Positions 1-6,203 of a stretch of DNA of 59,062 nt are shown here, piece after piece; within the stretch, counting starts at the first letter, position 1, and each line of letters begins with the position of its first letter. The stretch is from Bacteroidales bacterium (GTDB lineage Bacteria > Bacteroidota > Bacteroidia > Bacteroidales > UBA3663), in contig JAFYZW010000126.1 of assembly GCA_017548545.1 (NCBI GenBank), positions 1 through 59,062 of the forward strand, read 5' to 3'. Position numbers and translations under genes: made by a program. Under the pieces are notes generated by a model. It was not told the origin of the DNA and searched no databases. It saw nothing but the letters and a program-made list of their open reading frames with translations.

Positions 1-1
1 A

Positions 2-754
2 CGCAACAACGTCGGTGCCGACGTCATGCAACGCATCGTCGACCAAGCTCATGCAGCAGGCATCCGCAAGGTCAACCTCGATCTGATTTACGGCCTGGCT
101 GGTCAGGACGAAGCTTCGCGGCAACGCGACCTCGACGTGATTCGACGCCTCTCGCCTGAGCAGGTTACGCTCTACGAACTGCGTGTCAACATGCTGCCTG
201 GGGTACGGTCGGCGAGCAAGGAGGAACTCTACGATGCCTATTGCTCCTACTACGAAGCGCTCATTGGCATGGGCTACCACGCCCGTTTTGGACAGAACAC
301 CTTCTCACGCTCGGACAGTGACTTCGGCGTCTCGTCGTACCTGCGCAACCGTATGCTCAAGGGTACACCCTATCGCGGTTTCGGCATCTCGGCACAGAGC
401 ATGAGCCCCGCTGGCATCGCCTATAACCCCGGGAAGAACGAACACAGGTTGACATCCTTCCTCGACCGTTCCACCTTCGACGAAGAGGCCCACTATGCCC
501 TGCCTCCCGAAGAATTGCTTTCGAAGTACATCGCCATCGCGGCCTACAGCGGCGGGTTCTCGCTCGACATCGCTTCGAACATACTCGGACACGATGCTGC
601 CGAACATTTCAGCGACGAGCTCGCTTTCTGCCTCGACGAAGGGTTGCTCACCCTCGACAACGACCGCGTGCAGATCACCCGCAAGGGGTTCCTCCACTAC
701 GGCGCCGTATTCTCATTATTCTATTTGAAGCACAAAACCATTAAAACGAATTGA
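2..754 (+). CDS. HemN/HemW-like radical SAM protein, C-terminal part (5' truncated by window)
   Basis: The frame is open to the first base of the window (reading R-N-N-V-G-A-D-V before the first Met at 26), so the gene starts upstream and only about 250 residues are seen. The visible part resembles the second half of coproporphyrinogen III oxidase-like radical SAM proteins: a VNLDLIYGL segment, the LSPEQVTLYELRV strand, a FGQNTF-like stretch, then a winged-helix-like C-terminus with a DEGLL...ITRKG pattern typical of the HemN C-terminal domain. The radical SAM cysteine motif must lie outside the window. The stop overlaps the next start region as TGATATG (1-nt spacer), implying translational coupling. 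True HemN, HemW heme chaperone, or a divergent paralogue with another substrate cannot be separated here; the context with a macro-like protein favours a specialised paralogue (inference). Confidence 0.8.
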   Translation, partial: RNNVGADVMQRIVDQAHAAGIRKVNLDLIYGLAGQDEASRQRDLDVIRRLSPEQVTLYELRVNMLPGVRSASKEELYDAYCSYYEALIGMGYHARFGQNTFSRSDSDFGVSSYLRNRMLKGTPYRGFGISAQSMSPAGIAYNPGKNEHRLTSFLDRSTFDEEAHYALPPEELLSKYIAIAAYSGGFSLDIASNILGHDAAEHFSDELAFCLDEGLLTLDNDRVQITRKGFLHYGAVFSLFYLKHKTIKTN

Positions 755-755
755 T

Positions 756-2249
756 ATGGATAATCCATTAATTCAGCATTACTTGAAACAGGCCGCAATC
801 CAAAGGTATTTGGAAGAACAGAAGAAAGGCAAGATTTTTGCTGACCGACCTGATCAAACACCCACTACCATCACCGAACTCAAGCCTGACGAGGTCTTCG
901 TCTTCGGTAGCGACCTGAGAGGACGTCACACGGGCGGATGTGCCCTCTATGCTTACAATCATTTCGGTGCCAAGATGGGCATTGGACGCGGATTCTCGGG
1001 CCAATCGTATGCCATCCCGACCCATAGGATACCTTTGGATGAACTGAAAGGCTACATCGAAGAGTTCCTGCAGTTCGCACGTGACCATGAATACCTGCTC
1101 TTCTATGTCACCAAAATCGGCTGCGGTCGTGCCGGCCACACCATCAACGAGATTGCGCCGCTCTTCCGTGATGCACTCGAACTGGACAACGTGCGCCTTC
1201 CTGCTGAGTTTGTTGCCACGCTCAACCTCAACTTCGATCCGAAACTTGGCACCAAGCCGCCCAAGGCAGCAAGGATGCAGAACTACGGACAGGTGCGCAC
1301 GCTGGCCGACATTGCCATGACACTCAATGCGCAGAACCACTATGACAACCCACAAGTGCTCCTCGCAGACCTTAATCCCGTACTTTACCTCTACCGCATA
1401 CGCGGCACCGTGACCGACGATGCCCTCGACAGTTTCAAGGCAATGTTGGAAAAGAACGCTGCCAGTTGGTTCACCGACGGGTACTTCGACACCGACAAGA
1501 TGTTTGCACACTTGCAGCAGAAGGCCGACAACGATGCCATGATGGCCCTCGATATGATCTACCAGCGTCGAGCTATGGCCAAGATCGGTCGAGTGGTAAT
1601 GCTGATGAACGAAATTGCCCGATATACCGATGTGAAAACCCTGATGAGCGACATCCACAGGGCGCTCAAGGAAGAGGATAGTACTCTGGACGATAGTCAC
1701 AACTTTATCTGGGACGATTCCTTCCACTACCCTCTCTTCTTCTTCGAACAAGGTGTCCAAAAACAATGGGAAAACATCATCGACAATGATGGGCACCTCG
1801 ATAACGAGAAGTTCGCAAAGGTCATGTTCGACGATCACGAGAAACGTGTCGAAGAACTGGGACTTGCTGAGGTGATCCGTCGCGACTATGAGGATGACGG
1901 CCCCTGTCACCCCGAAGTCTTCATGCCCAAGGAGGTTGCCACAGGTCCCATCTATGTTGAAATGGAAGAAGACACCTACATCAAATCATGCGGTGAAGGA
2001 AAGGGACCAAACCGATATCCCGAGAGATACGATATGCAGTTCCTACTTCCCGTACTTGAACGTCTTTGCCAAGGTGACAATCCCGAGTATATCAATGCGA
2101 ATGTATTTATGCCTATCCGCGACTATTCGCGTCCGGTATATAGTGAATGGGGCAAAGTCGTCTTCCGCGACGATGCAGAAAAGAAACTGTATCTGATGGA
2201 GCGACTCAAGGAATACAAAGCGCAACAGAAGAAAGATGAGCAACCATAG
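756..2249 (+). CDS. macro-like domain protein with large uncharacterised C-terminal region
   Basis: 497 residues. Residues about 40-150 look like the small macro-like family (A1S_2505-like): EVFVFGSDLRGRHTGG, then GRGFSGQSYAIPT, then FYVTKIGCGRAGH and EIAPLF. Glycine-rich loops in these positions bind ADP-ribose-type ligands in macro domains, so nucleotide or ADP-ribose handling is a reasonable guess but not shown. The remaining 340 residues are soluble, mixed alpha/beta in composition, rich in acidic residues, and not recognised; there is no signal peptide or membrane segment. It starts 1 nt after the upstream radical SAM gene and its last 14 nt overlap the next radical SAM gene, so the three are almost certainly co-translated. 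The start ATG at 756 is fixed by the coupling. Confidence 0.8.
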   Translation: MDNPLIQHYLKQAAIQRYLEEQKKGKIFADRPDQTPTTITELKPDEVFVFGSDLRGRHTGGCALYAYNHFGAKMGIGRGFSGQSYAIPTHRIPLDELKGYIEEFLQFARDHEYLLFYVTKIGCGRAGHTINEIAPLFRDALELDNVRLPAEFVATLNLNFDPKLGTKPPKAARMQNYGQVRTLADIAMTLNAQNHYDNPQVLLADLNPVLYLYRIRGTVTDDALDSFKAMLEKNAASWFTDGYFDTDKMFAHLQQKADNDAMMALDMIYQRRAMAKIGRVVMLMNEIARYTDVKTLMSDIHRALKEEDSTLDDSHNFIWDDSFHYPLFFFEQGVQKQWENIIDNDGHLDNEKFAKVMFDDHEKRVEELGLAEVIRRDYEDDGPCHPEVFMPKEVATGPIYVEMEEDTYIKSCGEGKGPNRYPERYDMQFLLPVLERLCQGDNPEYINANVFMPIRDYSRPVYSEWGKVVFRDDAEKKLYLMERLKEYKAQQKKDEQP

Positions 2250-3120
2250 CTTGTTCGGACACCCCATCGAGTTGAAGACGCACGGCTGCAACAGGCCGGG
2301 CATCCCTGCTCAACCCATTCCCCCTTCGGTCAACCTCTTTGTCAAGGTGACCTCAGGGTGCAATGCGCGCTGCCTTTTCTGCTCGAATGCGGGCACGCAT
2401 GCCACAGGGGAGTTCGACACCGACAAGCTCTTCGAATGCATCGACGAGGTATTGGCCCACGACATCATCGTCAACCGCATCAACATCACGGGTGGAGAAC
2501 CCGCAGTGGTCACACCTCTCGTCACCAGCATCCTCGAACGGTTGAGCCATACGCCTTATCAGGACATCCACGTCCACCTCAACACCAACGGGCTCCTCCC
2601 CCAGTCACAGGCCCTGATGCAGCATCCCCGATGGAACTCCATCTCGATGTCGCTCCATCATTACGACCTCGGCAAACTCTCGGAGATCTACGGCACCAGC
2701 ATCCCGCAGACAGCTTTCCAGTTTGAGGGCATCGACCTGCAGAAAGTGAATGCCAGCTGCAACCTCATCAGAGGCTACATCGATACGCCCGAAGAAGTGG
2801 GACGCATGCTCGACTTTGCCCTCTCGCTCGGCATTCCACGCCTCGGCTTCGTATCGCTCATGAAGGTCAACGACTATTGCCGCAGCCATTATGTCGATTT
2901 CTCGGAGATTCACCTCGACACCATCCCCCATCTTTACCTTACCCAAACCATGGACCGAGGCCTCGATTGCAAATGCTCGAACTACCTATTCAACAAGGAT
3001 CTCAGGATCCTGGAGGTATATCTGCGGAACTATATGAATCCTCAGTTTTGTGCGTCGTCGATAGTGTTTGATGGGCAGTATCTGCGACAGGGATTCCATT
3101 CGAAGAATGTTATTTACTGA
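2236..3120 (+). CDS. MoaA-like radical SAM protein
   Basis: 294 residues. The radical SAM 4Fe-4S motif is CNARCLFC (C42, C46, C49), followed by the SAM-binding ITGGEP (85-89) and a TIM-barrel-like pattern (HVHLNTNG, SMSLHH, CNLIRGYIDTPEEVG, GFVSLMK). The order resembles MoaA/SPASM-type enzymes. Near the C-terminus there is a C245-x-C247 pair and C272, which could ligate a second Fe-S cluster (inference). The substrate is unknown. The start overlaps the end of the macro-like gene by 14 nt in a different frame, and the shared message points to a joint pathway. No maturation or peptide-precursor gene is visible downstream; the next gene is convergent. Not recognised as a named family. Confidence 0.82.
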   Translation: MSNHSLFGHPIELKTHGCNRPGIPAQPIPPSVNLFVKVTSGCNARCLFCSNAGTHATGEFDTDKLFECIDEVLAHDIIVNRINITGGEPAVVTPLVTSILERLSHTPYQDIHVHLNTNGLLPQSQALMQHPRWNSISMSLHHYDLGKLSEIYGTSIPQTAFQFEGIDLQKVNASCNLIRGYIDTPEEVGRMLDFALSLGIPRLGFVSLMKVNDYCRSHYVDFSEIHLDTIPHLYLTQTMDRGLDCKCSNYLFNKDLRILEVYLRNYMNPQFCASSIVFDGQYLRQGFHSKNVIY

Positions 3121-3143
3121 GGGATTTATTTAAAGGTGAAAAA

Positions 3144-3169
3144 AGAGCCTCGGCTGATGCCGGGGCTCT
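3144..3169 (-). terminator. rho-independent terminator of the CotH-like gene (possibly bidirectional)
   Basis: An 11-bp GC-rich inverted repeat (arms 3144-3154 and 3159-3169, loop TGAT, one G-T pair). On the minus strand it is followed by a run of Ts (complement of 3137-3144), giving a textbook terminator for the minus-strand gene ending at 3193. It lies between convergent genes and may also slow transcripts of the radical SAM trio. Confidence 0.85.
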
Positions 3170-3192
3170 GATATTGGAGAGGTGAATGGTAA

Positions 3193-5511
3193 TTACTTTC
3201 TGATGATCTTCTTATACTCCTTGCCGTTGAGGGTGACCACATAGACACCCTTGGGGAGAGTATTGAGGGCCTCTTCGGCATCAGCATCACCCGTGCTGCC
3301 TTCGTACACCAGTGAGCCATTCAGGCCATAGACGCGGAGAATTCCATTGTGGCTTTCGGACTCGATAACATCAAGTTCGTTGGTTTCCTCGTCATCAATC
3401 TGAAGACGCTCGGGAGCACCTTCAATCACGAAATATGGGGGGAAAAGATAGCACTTGTGCGGAGTGATTTTTGGACGAATGTCAATCACCTTGCGGAAGC
3501 ATACCACTCCGTTCACCTTCTGCATCACATAGCTATCTACAAGAGCCGTCATCTCTTTGCTCGTGCCCGTCAGAAGTCCCATGACTTGTCTATCCCAATC
3601 GGGGATGCTATAGCCCCTGATCGTGTAGGTACCCTCCTCTCCGTTTACCAGGTACGGGGTGAATGGCTCGATTAAAGAAACTTCTTCCTTCACCAGCTTA
3701 TTACCAGTCGTTCCAACCACAGTATATACCGTCAGTCCCTCGGGGATCTCGGCTGCAAATGGGATATAGAGTGTGGACCACTTCGCATCGGTCATAGTCA
3801 TCTCAAAGGTGTTCTCTACACACTGCAGCTTCGTATCCATCCAGGGGATACGTTTGCTCAAGTATTCCCTCAAATAATCAACCTCAGCCTTAAAAGAGCC
3901 ACGAGCAGTATAATTCTGATGAACATTAGGGTCGTCCAGAATGTTCCAGCGTGTGAAGTTCATTTCCTGAGCCTCACCACCCAGCATTTCATCATAATCA
4001 TCAATCAGCTTATTTAACTTATCATAGTCCACTGCCTTGGTACAGCGCAGTCGAGCCCACTCAGCCTGCATACGGTGCTGTGCTGTAGAGTCGGCAAGGA
4101 TATTATTCCACAAGGAGACCGTAGAAGAACTAGCTTTAGAACAAAAAGTATATGACCAATTGCGACTGTTATTTATATTATCGTGATAACGGTTATCGTT
4201 GTCGAAAGCCAGGTCATGATCCCACACCGGTCCCGTATAGAACTTATCATCGCCACGCTCCTTATACATGAAGCAGCTCCAAACGGCATCAGGATTGGCT
4301 ACAAGCTCCTGATGGAGATGACGCTTCAAGAAACTGGGCAGGTCGAGATACTGATGATATCCTGTTTCGAGATTGTAGTTCTTGGCAAACGCCAAGGACT
4401 CCATCTTGTTGAAGTGATTGGTGATATATTCTTTCTGTACTGCCACCGGGGGGTCGTCAGGCGACTTAATGGTAATGGGGATGCTGCGATTAGATGTAAA
4501 CCACCACTCCTCTTGATTAGCATAACCATCAATCTCAAGGAAGTATCCGCCCGTCAGCTCTTCGCCTTCTACATCAGCCTCACCCATTTCGGTGATGTCG
4601 AGTCTTCCAGGGCGGATGTCCACCTGGTCACAAAGCTGGTATACACCCCTATACTCACCATTCAAATAAAGGTGAACCATCAGGTGGAATGGCGTATATG
4701 TCATGCCAAAACGCTCACTGATATCGAATGACAGCTGGTTGCGGATCAAGGACTTGTCGCCGTAATTCGGAATCAGTGTCCACTTCTTGGCCTTGGCAGG
4801 AGAGCCAAAGAATTTCTTACTATTATTGAACTTGATACGATAGGACTTCTTCGGACAACTTGAGCCCGAGGAATAGTTGCCCCTAAGGCGCACGCCTGCG
4901 GTTTCCTGAATGAATTTCTTTCCATTCTGCATGAGACCTGTCACTACCGATGGAATCTCATTCACCTTGTCGTAAGGCACAGCGTTGTCTTCACAATTAA
5001 TCAATATGACAGGAATATTAAAAGGAGAATACATCTTGGTATCATCTCCTGGACCAGGTTTGCCATAGAATTGCAATTCGGCTATTCTGGAATAATCATT
5101 TGATGGGCCCTTGTAACGCACATAGCGGAAGCCCAAAGAAAAAGACACATCGATATCGTTCCATGCTCCCATCTCAGGTTCCTCTCTAATTATATAGAGG
5201 GGAACGGCATCGCTGAAATCTAGAGAGTTTGCTCCTTCAATCCAACCTCCTTTCATGAAGGTTTCCTTGTACGAAGTACGCATAAAGCGAATTTTCGTAA
5301 TCACACAAGAATCGCCGAAGTCATAGCCGACCCAGCCAGCCGAACTAGTCGACCCAAAATAAGTATCAGGATTACCATCGAAGGCATGTGCAACCGGATG
5401 GTTAGGCGATACTAAATTGGAGATAAATTCACCCGTCAGCTGTGATACTTCATCTTGAGCTGACAATGTAAAGGCAAAAAGTGAAAAAATAGTTAAGTAG
5501 AAGTTTTTCAT
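3193..5511 (-). CDS. secreted CotH-kinase-like protein with discoidin-like domain and T9SS sorting domain
   Basis: 772 residues from the ATG at 5511, which begins a signal peptide (MKNFYLTIFSLFAFTLSAQ). An in-frame upstream start at 5592 is rejected because the promoter at 5541-5571 lies inside that extension. Domains in order: F5/8 type C (discoidin)-like fold about residues 30-165; CotH kinase-like domain about 180-560, with LRGNYS, CPKKSYRIKF, LIPNYGDKSLIRNQL and the acidic motif VWDHDLAFDND near 430; and a C-terminal domain of about 50 residues ending LPKGVYVVTLNGKEYKKII, matching type A T9SS sorting signals. CotH proteins in spore formers are atypical protein kinases; whether this one is active is unknown. 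The cell has T9SS parts encoded in the same window (sprA and plug gene). The gene looks more AT-rich than its neighbours. Confidence 0.88.
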   Translation of the reverse strand: MKNFYLTIFSLFAFTLSAQDEVSQLTGEFISNLVSPNHPVAHAFDGNPDTYFGSTSSAGWVGYDFGDSCVITKIRFMRTSYKETFMKGGWIEGANSLDFSDAVPLYIIREEPEMGAWNDIDVSFSLGFRYVRYKGPSNDYSRIAELQFYGKPGPGDDTKMYSPFNIPVILINCEDNAVPYDKVNEIPSVVTGLMQNGKKFIQETAGVRLRGNYSSGSSCPKKSYRIKFNNSKKFFGSPAKAKKWTLIPNYGDKSLIRNQLSFDISERFGMTYTPFHLMVHLYLNGEYRGVYQLCDQVDIRPGRLDITEMGEADVEGEELTGGYFLEIDGYANQEEWWFTSNRSIPITIKSPDDPPVAVQKEYITNHFNKMESLAFAKNYNLETGYHQYLDLPSFLKRHLHQELVANPDAVWSCFMYKERGDDKFYTGPVWDHDLAFDNDNRYHDNINNSRNWSYTFCSKASSSTVSLWNNILADSTAQHRMQAEWARLRCTKAVDYDKLNKLIDDYDEMLGGEAQEMNFTRWNILDDPNVHQNYTARGSFKAEVDYLREYLSKRIPWMDTKLQCVENTFEMTMTDAKWSTLYIPFAAEIPEGLTVYTVVGTTGNKLVKEEVSLIEPFTPYLVNGEEGTYTIRGYSIPDWDRQVMGLLTGTSKEMTALVDSYVMQKVNGVVCFRKVIDIRPKITPHKCYLFPPYFVIEGAPERLQIDDEETNELDVIESESHNGILRVYGLNGSLVYEGSTGDADAEEALNTLPKGVYVVTLNGKEYKKIIRK

Positions 5512-5540
5512 AAGAAAAAGTTTAGTGAAAAAAGATGGCG

Positions 5541-5571
5541 CAAATATAAAGCATTTTTTCCACTTTCCAAA
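5541..5571 (-). promoter_or_regulatory. promoter of the CotH-like gene
   Basis: Minus strand: TTTG (5568-5571), 19-nt spacer, TATATTTG (5541-5548). This matches the Bacteroidota -33/-7 consensus. The start codon at 5511 lies about 30 nt downstream, leaving a short leader. Confidence 0.75.
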
Positions 5572-5785
5572 ACTCAAGACAAAAAAAATCAACTATTCCC
5601 TTATTTTTTCTCAAAACACCCCATTTTTCCCGCTATTCGCCTACAATAACCTATCGTTCTGTATCCTTTTCCTTCATTCAAGTTTTCCATTTCATCAAAA
5701 ACTAAGTTTCATTTTTGTACTCGTATTTTTCAAAAGTGGGCCATATTTGCAAAAAAAATCAAAAAAACAACAGAAAAATACTACA

Positions 5786-5820
5786 TTGTTTTTCTATCAT
5801 CGAAATAAGTGTTATCTTTG
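5786..5820 (+). promoter_or_regulatory. promoter of the small acidic protein gene
   Basis: TTG at 5786-5788 and TATCTTTG at 5813-5820, spaced 24 nt, close to the Bacteroidota consensus and followed by GCACC, as seen at other strong promoters in this window (for example susC). Predicted transcription starts near 5826, giving a leader of about 105 nt. A weaker copy (TTTG 5714-5717, CATATTTG 5741-5748) lies upstream. Confidence 0.6.
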
Positions 5821-5837
5821 CACCGATTTTCTGGTAC

Positions 5838-5930
5838 ATGAATAGTCACCACCTAAATCTTCTTTTTTATTCTAGCTCTGAGCAAACGGGCTACAATAAG
5901 GTTTCAAATTCTGACGTTAAGTTTTATTAA
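5838..5930 (+). CDS. possible 30-residue leader ORF
   Basis: An ATG shortly after the predicted transcription start opens a 30-codon frame (begins MNSHHLN, ends SDVKFY). Its TAA is separated by one base from the ATG of the small acidic protein gene (TAATATG), the same spacing used at two clearly coupled junctions in this window (752-758 and 27133-27139). That spacing is the only real support. Composition is uninformative and no attenuator-like codon run is obvious. It may be a chance frame. Confidence 0.3.
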   Translation: MNSHHLNLLFYSSSEQTGYNKVSNSDVKFY

Positions 5931-5931
5931 T

Positions 5932-6084
5932 ATGAAAAAAAAGTACACTCAACCCGACATCCTTCTGCAAAGGTTTGATTCGCGTGACTTAATTATGACT
6001 TCTCCTGGCGTGTCTGATGATGGCGCGACTGATGATCCTGTCCTCGCCCCCAAGCATACGGGCATCTGGGATGAGGAGGACTAA
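5932..6084 (+). CDS. small acidic protein, 50 residues, unknown function
   Basis: A 50-codon gene, missed by usual length cut-offs. It begins MKKKYTQPDILLQRFD, has a central SPGVSDDGATDD stretch, and ends HTGIWDEED. The pattern (Lys-rich start, K-Y-x-x-P, a hydrophobic V/L-rich middle, Gly/Asp-rich loop, and an acidic tail with Trp before DEE) recalls short Bacteroidales proteins often left as hypothetical; I cannot name a family or function. There is no signal peptide, cysteine or membrane segment. It has its own Bacteroidota promoter, a leader of about 105 nt and a strong hairpin 45 nt downstream, so it is probably a single-gene transcript. It is divergent from the CotH-like gene. An RNA or non-coding explanation is less likely given the well-formed start and the sequence pattern. 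Confidence 0.65.
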   Translation: MKKKYTQPDILLQRFDSRDLIMTSPGVSDDGATDDPVLAPKHTGIWDEED

Positions 6085-6129
6085 TGTCCTGCATACTGAA
6101 CCTTTGCATATATAATTTTTGAGACAAAC

Positions 6130-6183
6130 ACCACGAAAGTGGTCGCTAGGCATGAAGGGATGCTTGGCGACCACTTTCGTGGT
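6130..6183. terminator. strong 24-bp hairpin between convergent genes, probable bidirectional terminator
   Basis: Arms 6130-6153 and 6160-6183 pair over 24 bp with two G-T pairs and a 6-nt loop. Each arm is itself a small palindrome (ACCAC, four bases, GTGGT), the left with a GAAA tetraloop, so one long stem or two short hairpins are possible. No long U-run follows on either strand. It lies between the small acidic protein gene (plus) and the GH3 stop (minus), and is the only terminator candidate for the beta-glucan operon. Confidence 0.65.
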
Positions 6184-6203
6184 ATGTGGTGGGGAAATAA
6201 GCC

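Larger units (their letters stand above)
5512..5931. other. AT-rich divergent intergenic region (420 nt)
   Basis: This stretch separates the CotH-like gene (minus) from the small-protein gene (plus). It is very rich in A and T tracts. It holds the CotH promoter (5541-5571), a second near-consensus plus-strand box CATATTTG at 5741-5748 with TTTG at 5714-5717, the better plus-strand box at 5813-5820, and a possible leader ORF. The open frame 5525-5845 is judged non-coding: low-complexity Phe/Lys composition and it runs through promoter elements. Confidence 0.6.

Noticed and set aside
2..754. Naming the first gene hemN or hemW
   Set aside because: The radical SAM motif and N-terminus are outside the window, and the neighbours do not suggest heme synthesis.
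768..1910. 380-codon open frame on the minus strand opposite the macro-like gene
   Set aside because: It is antisense to a well-supported gene, has no family resemblance and no promoter or ribosome site.
5525..5845. 106-codon open frame in the CotH upstream region
   Set aside because: Phe/Lys/Ser low complexity, crosses promoter elements, and no start context.
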